Assembly (NCBI GenBank): GCA_014237405.1 | Contig: JABZFO010000062.1 | Location: 1 to 64,000, forward strand | DNA from: Desulfosarcina sp. | GTDB lineage: Bacteria > Desulfobacterota > Desulfobacteria > Desulfobacterales > Desulfosarcinaceae | Length of the DNA stretch: 64,000 nt | Direction of reading: 5' to 3' | Shown here: positions 1 to 9,068 of the stretch, in pieces | Numbering within the stretch: the stretch's first letter is position 1 | How the letters are laid out: the number at the start of each line of letters is the position of its first letter | Program-made: the position numbers and the translations under genes | Notes under the pieces: model-generated | What the model saw: only the letters and a program-made list of their open reading frames with translations | What the model was told of the DNA's origin: nothing | The model's database searches: none

Positions 1-560
1 CGGGCCACATCCTGGCGCCCGGTTTCATCGGCAACGTCACTGATGCCCTTGACCATGGCACACGGAATGCCGTATAGCCTGGCCACACGGGCCACGGCAG
101 CGCCCTCCATGTCCGCCAGCTCGCCGATACCGGCCAACCGGGCGCGCCATGCGGCGTCGAATACGGGCTGGTCGCAGGTGACCAGCCGGGCCGGCTCCAA
201 TTCGCTGAACCGTTGGGCGTCGCAGACCACGGCCTGCTCTCCCTGGCCGAACCGGTCGCAGTCACCTTCGACGGCGGCACTGATCCGAAAAAGATCGCCT
301 ACGGCCCAGCGGTTGTCCATGGTCAACCGACCGCAAAGGCCGGCATTGACCAGCACCGATACCCGATGGACCAGCACCAGGTGAGTTGCAGCAATGGTCG
401 CCGCCACTTTTCCCATACCGCTGATAACCGCGATGCATGGCGGATGGCCTTTACCAGCGGTCTGGAACAGAAAAAACGGCTGGGTTGCCAGCGGTCCGGC
501 GGACATTTGTGACAAGAACGGATCCGCTTCGCGCCGGGTGGCATAGACGATGCCCACCAT
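1..560 (-). CDS. mqnB: futalosine hydrolase (MqnB), C-terminus cut by window edge
   Basis: The minus-strand frame is open from an ATG at 560 to position 1, so the gene runs off the left edge after about 186 codons. The translation begins MVGIVYATRREADPF and carries nucleosidase-family landmarks: VISGMGKVAA, LVNAGLCG, and near the edge the ADMEGAAVARVA signature followed by KGISD, whose glutamate and aspartate are the substrate-binding and catalytic residues in MTA/SAH-type nucleosidases. Known role: MqnB cleaves futalosine to hypoxanthine and dehypoxanthine futalosine in the alternative menaquinone pathway. Its ATG shares one base with the TGA of the upstream mqnD gene (TGATG), implying translational coupling and supporting mqnB over a plain MTA/SAH nucleosidase. 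No deletion is evident in the visible part. Confidence 0.85.
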   Translation of the reverse strand, partial: MVGIVYATRREADPFLSQMSAGPLATQPFFLFQTAGKGHPPCIAVISGMGKVAATIAATHLVLVHRVSVLVNAGLCGRLTMDNRWAVGDLFRISAAVEGDCDRFGQGEQAVVCDAQRFSELEPARLVTCDQPVFDAAWRARLAGIGELADMEGAAVARVARLYGIPCAMVKGISDVADETGRQDVA

Positions 561-1276
561 CAGATGGCACCGGCGGCCCGAGCCATGGTTTCCAGCGTAT
601 CAATGGCCCGGCGGCCCCGGGCGGTCAGCTCCAGGCTGAAGTCGTTCACAAAAGTGCGGATATGAGCCCGGAGCACCGTGTCATCCAGCTCCTGGGCGTG
701 CTGCCGAATGTAGGGCAGTGCCTCATCCGGATTGGCCATGGCCCGCCGAATGCTTTTATTGACAGTCGCTTCTATCTGCTCGATAAGCGGTTCCCCCAGG
801 CTTTTCCTGGCGGCGATACCGCCCAAAGGGATGGGCAGCCCCGTCTTTTCTTCCCACCAGGCCCCGAGGTCCACCATCAGTGTGAATCCGGCAGCTTCGA
901 AGGTGAAGCGGCTTTCGTGAATGATCACCCCACAGTCAGCCCGCCCCGATGCCAATGCTTCGAAGATCTTATCGTAAGGGGCAAAGAGGCGGTGGCGCGC
1001 ATCCGGAGCCCACAGCCGGAACAACAGGTGGGCCGTGGTCCAACGACCGGGCAGGACGACTCGGCAGCGGTCGATCTCCGCTTGCTTCAGCGGCTTTCTT
1101 GCAATGAGCATCGGTCCGCAGCCGAACCCCATGGCCGCACCGCTGCCAAGCAGCCGATAACGATCTTTTGCTTTGAGCCAGGCGTAAAAAGAGAGCTTGG
1201 TGACATCAAAAGTACCGTTCAAGGCCAGACTGTCGTTGGGACAGGGCGAGTAGCCGAATGTCAGTTCCTTGACCAC
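560..1276 (-). CDS. mqnD: 1,4-dihydroxy-6-naphthoate synthase (MqnD) with an internal in-frame gap
   Basis: MqnD converts cyclic dehypoxanthine futalosine into 1,4-dihydroxy-6-naphthoate for menaquinone. The protein (238 aa) has the family start FGYSPCPND, the FDVTKLSF stretch, the GCGP loop, VIIHE near residue 140 and DLGAWWEEKTGLPIPLGG near 180. Family members are about 270-285 aa. Here FGYSPCPND is followed at once by SLALNGTFDVTKLSF, whereas relatives have about 30 residues between these motifs (the N-terminal helix and the LEDVE..NR region). The join lies near 1230-1234 and keeps the frame. The start is GTG at 1276 with no strong ribosome site; it sits 9 bases after the DegT gene. Enzyme function is doubtful if the gap is real; an assembly error is as likely. 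Confidence 0.85.
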   Translation of the reverse strand: MVKELTFGYSPCPNDSLALNGTFDVTKLSFYAWLKAKDRYRLLGSGAAMGFGCGPMLIARKPLKQAEIDRCRVVLPGRWTTAHLLFRLWAPDARHRLFAPYDKIFEALASGRADCGVIIHESRFTFEAAGFTLMVDLGAWWEEKTGLPIPLGGIAARKSLGEPLIEQIEATVNKSIRRAMANPDEALPYIRQHAQELDDTVLRAHIRTFVNDFSLELTARGRRAIDTLETMARAAGAI

Positions 1277-1285
1277 GGGACAATC

Positions 1286-2422
1286 CTACCGGTTGAAAAA
1301 CGCACCGATTTTCTCGACCACGTAGGCCTGTTGGGATTCGGTGAGTTCCGGGTAGATGGGCAGGGCCAGGGTCTGGTTGGCCGCCTGTTCGGAAATGGGG
1401 AAATCGCCGGCTTGATGGCCCAGCCCTGAAAAGCATTCCTGCAGATGCATGGGAACCGGGTAGTAAACCTCGGTTCCGATTCCCTGCTCACCGAGATAGG
1501 CCCGAATGTCGTCCCGACCGGCATCAACACGGATGACGAACTGGTTGTAGATGTGCCGGCTCTCTTTTTCCACCGGCAGATGAACCCGGTCCGTCAGACC
1601 GGCCGATTCGAACAGCCCCCGGTATCGTGCCGCATTGTTCTGACGCGCAGTGGTCCAGCCGTCCAGGTAGTCCAGTTTGACAGCCACAATGGCCGCCTGC
1701 AGGGCGTCGAGGCGGAAATTACCGCCCACCACCTGGTGATAATATTTGGGTTTGGAGCCGTGGACCCTGAGGGTTCTTAGCCGCTCACAGACCTGCGGAT
1801 CGTCGGCCGTCACGATGCCGCCGTCGCCGAAAGCGCCTAAGTTCTTGGACGGGAAGAAAGAGAAGCACCCGTAGTCCCCCATGCTGCCCGCCCGCCGGCC
1901 CTTGTATTCAGCGCCAATGGCCTGGGCGGCATCTTCAATAACTACCCACCCGTGGGCCGTAGCCTCTTCCAGAATGGGTTCCATATCGGCGCACTGGCCG
2001 TAAAGGTGAACCGGAACAATGGCCTTTACCGCTTTCAATACCTCTTCGTCCATCGCTGCCACGGCCTCTTCGAGTTTTTCCGGGGAGAGATTGTAGGTCT
2101 CCGGATCGATGTCCACAAAGACCGGTGTGGCCCCCACCCGGGCGATGGCACCCGTGGTGGCGAAGAAGGTATAAGGTGTGGAGATCACCCGATCCCCCGG
2201 CCCGATCCCGGCCGCCATCAGAGACAATACCAGGGCATCCGTTCCCGATGAGACCCCCACCGCATGGCCGGTCTGGCAGTAGTCGGCAATCTTTTTCTCC
2301 AGGGCCTCCACCTGGGGGCCCAAGATAAAGTACTGACTTTCGTAGATCTGTTCAGTAACTTCCAGAACCCGATCCTTAATGGTCCGGTATTGGGCCTTAA
2401 GATCCAACAGCGGTACTTTCAT
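1286..2422 (-). CDS. DegT/DnrJ/EryC1/StrS-family PLP aminotransferase
   Basis: A sugar aminotransferase-type protein (378 aa). The N-terminus VPLLDLKAQY, the GVSSGTDAL phosphate-binding loop, VIEDAAQAIGA with the PLP-ring aspartate and the FFPSKNLGAFGDGG motif with the Schiff-base lysine are all present, and the length is normal. Members usually transaminate nucleotide-linked keto-sugars for surface polysaccharides; the exact substrate cannot be read from the sequence. I take the ATG at 2422 rather than 2431 because an AAGGA stands about nine bases upstream of it and abuts the earlier codon. The gene lies first in a minus-strand run with mqnD and mqnB, 9 bases apart, so it may share their transcript although a link to menaquinone is not expected. 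Confidence 0.9.
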   Translation of the reverse strand: MKVPLLDLKAQYRTIKDRVLEVTEQIYESQYFILGPQVEALEKKIADYCQTGHAVGVSSGTDALVLSLMAAGIGPGDRVISTPYTFFATTGAIARVGATPVFVDIDPETYNLSPEKLEEAVAAMDEEVLKAVKAIVPVHLYGQCADMEPILEEATAHGWVVIEDAAQAIGAEYKGRRAGSMGDYGCFSFFPSKNLGAFGDGGIVTADDPQVCERLRTLRVHGSKPKYYHQVVGGNFRLDALQAAIVAVKLDYLDGWTTARQNNAARYRGLFESAGLTDRVHLPVEKESRHIYNQFVIRVDAGRDDIRAYLGEQGIGTEVYYPVPMHLQECFSGLGHQAGDFPISEQAANQTLALPIYPELTESQQAYVVEKIGAFFNR

Positions 2423-2444
2423 GGCGTGCATCCTTTTTTAGTTA

Positions 2445-2587
2445 GTGCCCATCCACAAACGGCATCTTTCGGCCCAGGCCGGTGTTCTCGCTCTTTTGAA
2501 ATCCTCGACGTAGCGCTGCTACGCCTCCGGTTTCAAAATCGCTGCGGCCTTGGCCTGAACCAAAATCTACCATTTGTGAACGGGCAC
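2445..2587. repeat. 143-bp palindromic element, copy 1 (MITE-like)
   Basis: The ends form terminal inverted repeats (GTGCCCATCCACAAACGG against GTGCCCGTTCACAAATGG on the other strand). The centre is a second imperfect palindrome in which TTTGAAA/TTTCAAA arms enclose CGTAGC and GCTACG. A near-identical copy of equal length lies at 6232-6374 in the opposite orientation, on the other side of dnaE. There is no reading frame. It fills the dnaE-DegT gap. This could be a non-autonomous transposon or a structured intergenic repeat. Confidence 0.75.
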
Positions 2588-2624
2588 TATTTAGTATCTA
2601 AATGGTCTGAAACAGTGCTCCCTA

Positions 2625-5600
2625 TCAGTTCCTGGAAAATTGACGGCCGTTGTTCCGGTGCCCGTTGAGGTCGCTGTTTCTCATGGCGCTGGCGGCGTCG
2701 CTGCAGCGGGTCTGCACTGCGTTATAGCCTAAAATGGCGTTGACCTCGCGGGTCATGGCGTCGCAGCAGCGGATGCGCAACGCTTCGGTCATGGAGATGA
2801 CGGCTTCTGCCTGATCCTTGAGGCAGATGTGTACAAAGCCTTTACAGGGGCCCGGATATCGTTTCAGCGTCCGGTGGACCCGTGTCAGGGTTTCCCGGTC
2901 CGTAATCTCGGAATCCACCATCAGCCGCACCTCCACGGTCCAGGTTTCTTCAGCCTGGTCCATGGGAATGATGGCATCGGCAAGGATTTTCACCCCGTTT
3001 TCCTCGACCTGGGCCGTGCCCTGAACCAGCACCACCGTATCCGATGTCAGCAGATCGGCGCACCCCGCGTATACGGAGGGAAAGACCACCATTTCCACGG
3101 TACCGTTCAGGTCCTCCATCGTGACGAACCCCATGAGTTCTTCCTTGCGGGTGCGGATCACCTTGGAACTGCTGATGGTGCCGCCTATGCGAACAGCACT
3201 CTTGTCGGCCACTTCCCGGATACTCAGGGTATCGACGTTGGTAAATTTCTCCAAGGTATCCTTGTACCGGTCCAGTGGGTGTCCGGTGACATAAAACCCC
3301 AGGGTCTCTTTTTCCTGTTGCAATTTCTCCCGATCGTCCCACTCGTCGATTAAGGGAATGGCCGGCAGGTTGATGGCCAGGTCTTCTCCGGCACCGGTGT
3401 CGAACAGGCTCATCTGGGCGCTGTTTTTCTCCCGTTGAATGCGCTGACCATAATCCAGCACCTCCTCAAGCACTGCCATGAGGCGGGAACGGTATATTCC
3501 GGTGGTATCCAGTGCCCCGCATCGAATCAGGCTTTCCAGCATCCGCTTGTTCACTTTGGTCAGGTCCACCCGCTGGCAGAAGTCGAAGATGGATGAGAAT
3601 GGTCCGTTCTCTTCACGCTCCTTGATGATCAGGTCAACGGCGGCTTCACCCACATTCTTGACTGCGGCCAGGCCGAATCGGATCCGGCCGTCGACGGCGG
3701 TGAACACCGTGCTGCTCTCGTTAATATCGGGTGGCAGCACTTCGATGCTGTGGGTCCGGCACTCGTTGATAAACTTGACAACGCCATCGATGGTGTCGAT
3801 TTCGCTGGTGAGCAGGGCCGCCATGAACTCGACGGGAAAGTGGGCCTTGAGGTATGCCGTCTGGTAGGCAATCAGCGCGTAGGCGGCACTGTGGGACTTG
3901 TTGAAGCCATAACCGCCGAACTTTTCGATCAGATCGAACAGCTCAGAGGCAATGGTTTTATCCACACCGTTTTTCACCGAACCACTGATGAACTTCTCCC
4001 GGTGTTTGGCCATCAAGGTTTCAATCTTCTTGCCGATGGCCTTTCGAAGGCTGTCCGCATCGGCCATGGAATAGCCTGCCAGCACGCCGGCCACCTGCAT
4101 CACCTGCTCCTGGTAGACCATGACCCCATAAGTCCCCTCTAGTATCGGTGCCAGGGCCGGCACCGGGTAGACCACTTTCTTGCGGCCGTGCTTGCGGTCC
4201 ACAAAGTCATCCACCATGCCGCTGTCCAGCGGCCCGGGACGATACAGGGCGACCAGAGCGGTGAGGTCGTCAAAGGATTCCGGGTGCAGGCGGACCAACA
4301 GGTTTTTCATGCCGCTGGATTCCAGTTGAAACACGCCGGTGGTGTCTCCGGCCTGGAGCAGGGCAAACGTTTTCTCATCGTCCAAGGACAGATTGGACAG
4401 ATCCAGAGCGGTTTTTCCCTGGGCGGCGATGCTCTTCAATGTGTCGTCGATGACGGTCAGGTTGCGCAACCCCAGAAAATCGAATTTCACCAGTCCGATA
4501 TCCTCGACCTTTTTCATATCGAACTGGGTGACCACCTCCCCTTTTTTCCCCTTGTACAGGGGCAGGTACTCCACCAGAGGCTTGTCGCCGATCACCACGC
4601 CGGCCGCGTGGGTGGAGGCGTGTCGGGAAAGTCCTTCCAGCGCCCGGCTGATGTCGATCAGTTCTGCGATGCGCGGGTCCGATTTCACCATCTCCGCCAG
4701 TTTGGGTTCTTCCTTCAGGGCCTTGTCGATGGTCATATTCAGACTGTCGGGAATCAGCTTGGCGATGGTATCCACTTCCGCCAGAGGGAGTCCCAGGGCC
4801 CGTCCCACATCCCGGATCACCAGCTTGGCCTTCATCTTGCCGAAGGTGATGATCTGGGCCACGTAATCACCGCCGCCGTAGCGCTGCACCACGTAGTTGT
4901 AAACCCGCTCCCGTCCGTGGATGCAAAAATCCACGTCGATGTCAGGCATGTTGATGCGCGACGGGTTCAAAAAGCGCTCGAAGATCAGGCCGTGCTCGAT
5001 GGGGTCCAGGTCGGTGATAAACAGGGCAAAGGAGACCAGGCTGCCGGCGGCTGAGCCACGGCCGGGGCCCACTGGGATGCCGTTCTCCTTGGCGTAGTGG
5101 ATAAAGTCGGCCACGATGAGAAAATAACCGGGAAAGCCCATCTCTTTGATGGTCTTAATCTCGTATTCCAGCCGCTCGCGATATACCGCTTCGTCCAGGT
5201 CCGGCTTTTTTTTCCGCACCACCGCCATTCGGCATTCGTAGCCCTCGCGCACCTGCAGGTCGAACAGCTCATCGGCCGTCTTCCCCGATTCGGCATCAAA
5301 CTGGGGGAAGTGATAGGTCTTGAAGTCGAACTCGATGTGGCAGCGGTCGGCAATGGCCACTGTATTGTCGATGGCTCCGGGGAAATCGGCGAAATAGCCA
5401 TTCATCTCCTCGGGCGACTTGAAGTAAAGCTGATCGGAATCGAAAACGAATCGATTGGAATCGGCGATGGTTTTCTGGGTCTGTATGCACAGCAGGATCT
5501 CGTGGGCCTTGGCATCCTGCTGATTCAGGTAGTGGCAGTCGTTGGTGGCCACCAGCGGGATGGAAAGCTTCCTGCTGAGTTCGACCAGGCCCTGGTTGAC

Positions 5601-6167
5601 CTTTTCCTGGGCCTGTATGCCGTTGTTCTGCAGTTCCAGGAAAAAATTATCCTCACCGAATATCTTCTGGTAGTAAAGGGCCGCTTCTTGGGCTCGGTCC
5701 ATCTGGTTGGCCAGAATATACTGGGGGATGTCTCCTTTGAGGCAGGCGGACAGGGCGATGAGACCTTCGGCGTGGGCGGCAAGCACCGCCTTGTCGATGC
5801 GGGGCTTGTAATAGTAGCCTTCCAGTTGGCCGATGGTGGCCAGCTGGCACAGGTTGCGATACCCCTGCTGGTTTTTGGCCAACAGCACCAGATGCCGGAT
5901 CCCCTCCTTGTCAAGGGGGGTCTTGTCGGCGATGGTGCGCGGCGCCACGTAGCATTCGCAACCGATAATGGGTTTGATGCCGGCGGAGGTGGCCTGCTGG
6001 TAAAAATCCAGCGCACCGAACATGGTGCCGTGGTCGGTAATGGCCACTGCCGGCATGCCGAATTCTTTCACTTTTCTGAACAGGTCCCCCAGCCGGATGG
6101 CCCCGTCCAGCAGGCTGTACTGGGTGTGGACGTGGAGATGGACGAAATCGGAAGTGGCTATGGTCAT
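2625..6167 (-). CDS. dnaE: DNA polymerase III alpha subunit
   Basis: The replicative polymerase catalytic subunit (1180 aa, normal length). An N-terminal PHP domain starts with HLHVHTQYSLLDG. The palm carries PDIDVDF, with catalytic aspartates, followed by the R..V..Y.....YV.QI region. The tandem helix-hairpin-helix, the OB-fold region (IGGTISSSKVIRTRKEE) and a short C-terminal tail follow. The stretch DGVVKFINECRTHSIEVLPPD is replaced by nothing unusual and no internal gap is visible. The ATG at 6167 begins a protein aligned from the first PHP residues; no clear Shine-Dalgarno site is seen. It follows guaB on the same strand but is separated from it by a palindromic repeat, and a second copy lies beyond its stop. 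Confidence 0.96.
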   Translation of the reverse strand: MTIATSDFVHLHVHTQYSLLDGAIRLGDLFRKVKEFGMPAVAITDHGTMFGALDFYQQATSAGIKPIIGCECYVAPRTIADKTPLDKEGIRHLVLLAKNQQGYRNLCQLATIGQLEGYYYKPRIDKAVLAAHAEGLIALSACLKGDIPQYILANQMDRAQEAALYYQKIFGEDNFFLELQNNGIQAQEKVNQGLVELSRKLSIPLVATNDCHYLNQQDAKAHEILLCIQTQKTIADSNRFVFDSDQLYFKSPEEMNGYFADFPGAIDNTVAIADRCHIEFDFKTYHFPQFDAESGKTADELFDLQVREGYECRMAVVRKKKPDLDEAVYRERLEYEIKTIKEMGFPGYFLIVADFIHYAKENGIPVGPGRGSAAGSLVSFALFITDLDPIEHGLIFERFLNPSRINMPDIDVDFCIHGRERVYNYVVQRYGGGDYVAQIITFGKMKAKLVIRDVGRALGLPLAEVDTIAKLIPDSLNMTIDKALKEEPKLAEMVKSDPRIAELIDISRALEGLSRHASTHAAGVVIGDKPLVEYLPLYKGKKGEVVTQFDMKKVEDIGLVKFDFLGLRNLTVIDDTLKSIAAQGKTALDLSNLSLDDEKTFALLQAGDTTGVFQLESSGMKNLLVRLHPESFDDLTALVALYRPGPLDSGMVDDFVDRKHGRKKVVYPVPALAPILEGTYGVMVYQEQVMQVAGVLAGYSMADADSLRKAIGKKIETLMAKHREKFISGSVKNGVDKTIASELFDLIEKFGGYGFNKSHSAAYALIAYQTAYLKAHFPVEFMAALLTSEIDTIDGVVKFINECRTHSIEVLPPDINESSTVFTAVDGRIRFGLAAVKNVGEAAVDLIIKEREENGPFSSIFDFCQRVDLTKVNKRMLESLIRCGALDTTGIYRSRLMAVLEEVLDYGQRIQREKNSAQMSLFDTGAGEDLAINLPAIPLIDEWDDREKLQQEKETLGFYVTGHPLDRYKDTLEKFTNVDTLSIREVADKSAVRIGGTISSSKVIRTRKEELMGFVTMEDLNGTVEMVVFPSVYAGCADLLTSDTVVLVQGTAQVEENGVKILADAIIPMDQAEETWTVEVRLMVDSEITDRETLTRVHRTLKRYPGPCKGFVHICLKDQAEAVISMTEALRIRCCDAMTREVNAILGYNAVQTRCSDAASAMRNSDLNGHRNNGRQFSRN

Positions 6168-6231
6168 GATTTAAAATTTGAAACGTTTAGAATTGGGGAT
6201 GAAATAAAGTTCACGATTCTTGGTTTAGGTG

Positions 6232-6374
6232 GTGTCCGTCCAGAAATGGTAGATTTTGGTTCAGGCCAAGGCCGCAGCGATGTTGAAACCGGAGGCGTAG
6301 CAGCGCTGCGTCGAGGATTTCAACTGAGCGAGAACGCCGGCCTGGGCCGAAAGATGCCATTTGTGGATGGGCAC
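6232..6374. repeat. 143-bp palindromic element, copy 2 (MITE-like)
   Basis: This is the inverted partner of 2445-2587: same length, roughly ten scattered differences, same terminal inverted repeats and same central hairpin built on CGTAGC/GCTGCG. It fills the space between the guaB stop and the dnaE start. The two copies in opposite orientation make dnaE the centre of a large inverted repeat, which could allow inversion or simply reflect independent insertions. It has no coding capacity. Confidence 0.75.
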
Positions 6375-6380
6375 CATAGA

Positions 6381-7847
6381 TCAATTGTCCACCCTATAGT
6401 TGGGGGCTTCCTTGGTGATAATCACATCGTGCACATGACTTTCACGCATGCCGGCTGCACTGATCTTCACAAACCGCGCATTTTGGCGAAGCGCTTCGAT
6501 TGCCCGGCAGCCCACATAGCCCATACCGGCTTTGAGCCCGCCAAGGAGCTGGTGGATGTTGGCGGACAGGGTTCCCCGGTAGGGCACCCGCCCTACGATG
6601 CCCTCGGGCACCAGCTTGTCGTCGGTTTCCTGTTCGGTCTGATAATAGCGGTCCTTGCTGCCCTTTTTCATGGCTTCTATGGATCCCATCCCCCGGTACA
6701 CCTTGTAGCTTCGGCCCTGGAACAGGATGGTTTCCCCCGGGCTCTCCTCGGTGCCGGCGAACAGACCGCCGATCATGATGGTGTGGGCGCCGGCACCGAT
6801 GGCCTTGGTGATGTCCCCGGAAAACTTGATACCTCCGTCGGCCACCAGGGGAACCCCGGTCTTTTCAGACACTTCCCGGCAGTTCATAATGGCGGAGATC
6901 TGGGGTACGCCGATGCCGGCCACAATGCGCGTGGTGCAAATGGAGCCCGGTCCGATGCCGATCTTGACGCCATCCACACCGGCGTCGATCAGCGCCTGCG
7001 CGCCTTCACCGGTGCCCACATTGCCCGCGATAAGCTGCATGGCGGGAAAATCCTCCTTCAGGCGCTTGACCGCCCGGATGACGTTGCCCGAATAGCCGTG
7101 GGAGGTATCGATAACGATTACATCGGCACCGGCCTTGAGCAGGGCCTCGGCCCGGGGCATCATGTCTTCACCCACACCGACGGCGGCACCCACCCGCAGC
7201 CGCCCCATGGCATCTTTGCAGGCATTGGGGTATTTTTTAATCTTCTCGATATCCTTGATGGTAATCATTCCGGTTAACCGCCCCTTTTTGTCCACCACCA
7301 GCAGCTTTTCGATGCGGTGCGCGTGAAGCAGCTTCTTGGATTCCTCCAGGCTGATACCTTCGCTCACCGTCACCAGTTTTTTGCTGGTCATGACGTCACT
7401 GACCTTTTTGGTCATATCCGTTTCAAACCGCAGATCCCGGTTGGTGACGATGCCCACCAGCTGATCGCCCCGGGTTACCGGCACTCCTGAAATGCGGTAA
7501 CGGGCCATCAGCGTCATCACCTCTTCAATGGGACTGTCCGGACCGATGGTGAGCGGGTCCACGATCATGCCGCTTTCCGACTTTTTCACCTGGTCCACTC
7601 CCATGGCCTGGTGCTTGATGCTCATATTCCGGTGGATAAAGCCGATCCCCCCCTCGCGGGCCATGGTGATGGCAGTCTGTGCTTCGGTGACTGTATCCAT
7701 GGCTGCACTGACGATGGGAATGTTCAGGGTCAGTTCACGGGTCAGGCGGGTACGGATATCGACATCCTTAGGAAGGATATCAGAATAGCCGGGCAACAGC
7801 AGAACATCATCAAAGGAATATGCTTCCTCTGCGATCAGGTTGGTCAT
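6381..7847 (-). CDS. guaB: inosine-5'-monophosphate dehydrogenase
   Basis: This enzyme oxidises IMP to XMP, the committed step to GMP, in the cytoplasm. The protein (488 aa) has the TIM barrel interrupted by two CBS domains (about residues 95-215), the flexible catalytic loop [11 protein letters not shown] with its active cysteine, the DGGI phosphate site, and GMGSIEAM with the following flap. Length and motifs are complete. I choose the ATG at 7847 because GGAGG stands seven bases upstream; the in-frame ATG at 7862 lacks such a site. The upstream region is shared with the divergent yciO-type gene. Confidence 0.95.
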   Translation of the reverse strand: MTNLIAEEAYSFDDVLLLPGYSDILPKDVDIRTRLTRELTLNIPIVSAAMDTVTEAQTAITMAREGGIGFIHRNMSIKHQAMGVDQVKKSESGMIVDPLTIGPDSPIEEVMTLMARYRISGVPVTRGDQLVGIVTNRDLRFETDMTKKVSDVMTSKKLVTVSEGISLEESKKLLHAHRIEKLLVVDKKGRLTGMITIKDIEKIKKYPNACKDAMGRLRVGAAVGVGEDMMPRAEALLKAGADVIVIDTSHGYSGNVIRAVKRLKEDFPAMQLIAGNVGTGEGAQALIDAGVDGVKIGIGPGSICTTRIVAGIGVPQISAIMNCREVSEKTGVPLVADGGIKFSGDITKAIGAGAHTIMIGGLFAGTEESPGETILFQGRSYKVYRGMGSIEAMKKGSKDRYYQTEQETDDKLVPEGIVGRVPYRGTLSANIHQLLGGLKAGMGYVGCRAIEALRQNARFVKISAAGMRESHVHDVIITKEAPNYRVDN

Positions 7848-8092
7848 GTTGATCCTCCGCATCCAAATGGAAGTTGGCCGGGTCGGCAGTGGTGATTATG
7901 GGTAACGTCCGTCAGTGGCCTGGCCGGACCTGCAGATGGGCCGGCAAAGGCCGAGAAGACGGGGGGTCGTACAGGTTTCGGCATACGGGCGATGGATCCT
8001 TAAAAGGAGGATCGTGTTAACGTCGGGCCTAAAACCGATTAATCGGGCAAACTAACAAATGAAGGCGGCTTTATCAATCTTTATTTGGCCGC

Positions 8093-8121
8093 TTGACACC
8101 CCCGACCGGCCGTAATAGATT
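8093..8121 (+). promoter_or_regulatory. sigma-70-like promoter for the YciO-type gene
   Basis: A perfect TTGACA at 8093-8098 is followed after 17 bases by TAGATT at 8116-8121 (4 of 6 matches to the -10 consensus). It points at the plus-strand gene starting at 8241. The 7848-8240 stretch holds no gene; it also must carry the guaB promoter on the other strand, which I cannot place. Confidence 0.55.
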
Positions 8122-8240
8122 TAAGCCTTTCGTTTTATGGGAAGCGGGCCGACGTGAGACGGATCCGGCAATTGAACGCATCGCCATCGGCCGTTGGCAT
8201 CCATCTCTCTCTTTTTACCAACAGGAGCTGTAACACCGCC

Positions 8241-8750
8241 ATGCTGCTTACCATCAATCCAGACAATCCCCAGCAGCGGCTGATCAGTCGGGTTGCGGAC
8301 ATATTGAAAAACGGGGGGCTGATCGCTTATCCCACCGATACCTACTATGGTATCGGGTGCGATATCATGAACAAGCGTGCCATCGAAAGAATCTACCTGC
8401 TCAAACAGCGCAACAAAAATCAGCCTTTCTTCATTCTGACAGGATCCAAGCTGGTTCCCAAGATCATGCTCACCAAACGCAAAACCGCCGGCATCCGTGT
8501 TCCCGCCAACAACATCTGCCTCACCCTTGTGGATGCCCTGAGCAACCCAGTGATTTCTACCAGTGCCACCATGCCCGACGGTGAGGTCTTTCACGACGCC
8601 TCCCTGATCCACGATCACTTCGGGTCAAGACTGGATGCGGTAATCGATGGCGGTCCGGTGGCGGGCATGCCCTCCAGCGTGGTTTCCCTGGAGGAAGATG
8701 TGCCGGAAATCATCCGTGAAGGATTGGGAGACGTCAGTCTGTTCAAATAA
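8241..8750 (+). CDS. YciO/YrdC/Sua5-family protein with an internal in-frame gap
   Basis: The fold binds ATP, bicarbonate and threonine in Sua5/TsaC, which make threonylcarbamoyl-AMP for tRNA t6A; the YciO branch is related, with a less certain role. Visible motifs are GGLIAYPTDTYYGIGCD (substrate pocket), KIMLTKRKTAGIRVP and NPVISTSAT, which fit YciO best. The protein is 169 aa against about 205 in the family. After QRNKNQP the sequence jumps to FFILTGSKLVPK, lacking the CPDL....YA.VDN.AYR..KR.LPGPYTF segment of about 33 residues; the join is near 8427-8436 and in frame. The ATG at 8241 has AGGAG 13 bases upstream; an in-frame codon at 8154 would add a tail unlike the family. Without the missing part the pocket would be incomplete, so read support should be checked. 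Confidence 0.85.
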   Translation: MLLTINPDNPQQRLISRVADILKNGGLIAYPTDTYYGIGCDIMNKRAIERIYLLKQRNKNQPFFILTGSKLVPKIMLTKRKTAGIRVPANNICLTLVDALSNPVISTSATMPDGEVFHDASLIHDHFGSRLDAVIDGGPVAGMPSSVVSLEEDVPEIIREGLGDVSLFK

Positions 8751-8756
8751 AAGACT

Positions 8757-9068
8757 TCAGCGGTTATTGAATCGTTCGAGCAACTGGCTGGCATCTCCCC
8801 GATCCAGGTCGTCCAGCGCAAAGTGAAGGGCCATTTCAGCCAGAGCGGATTTGTTTTCGATAGGCACGCCGTCGAGTTTCAACTGGTGAAATTTACGGGT
8901 AAACCGGTCCAGCAGGGTCTCTGAAAAATAAAAACCGGCCTTTCTTTTGGGAACCGCCGGTTTGGGAATCGCCGATTTGGATGCCGGGCGCCCGGTGGCC
9001 ACGGAAACCGGATCCAGGCGGGATTCGTCAAAAAAATCGGGTATGGTCTTGTTGTCTGATGCCGTCAT
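8757..9068 (-). CDS. small partner protein of ParA, possibly ParB/ParG-like
   Basis: The 103-aa protein is rich in lysine, proline and alanine in its first half (an unstructured, basic tail) and ends in a compact helical half (YFSETLLDRFTRKFHQLKLDG...NKSALAEMALHFALDDL) that resembles ribbon-helix-helix proteins of the ParG/CopG type. Its start lies 41 bases inside the parA gene, so the two are co-translated. In such pairs the small protein binds DNA and stimulates the ParA ATPase; that role here is inferred from position and shape only. Confidence 0.7.
   Translation of the reverse strand: MTASDNKTIPDFFDESRLDPVSVATGRPASKSAIPKPAVPKRKAGFYFSETLLDRFTRKFHQLKLDGVPIENKSALAEMALHFALDDLDRGDASQLLERFNNR

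Noticed and set aside
43-544. Three plus- and minus-strand frames at the left end
   Set aside because: They are shadows of the partial mqnB reading frame, whose family motifs are read directly on the minus strand.
437-1429. 330-codon plus-strand frame
   Set aside because: Lies opposite mqnB, mqnD and the DegT gene and has no domain; typical antisense open frame of GC-rich DNA.
5097-7277. 726-codon plus-strand frame across dnaE and guaB
   Set aside because: It spans two well-supported genes and the palindromic repeat in antisense; no family features.
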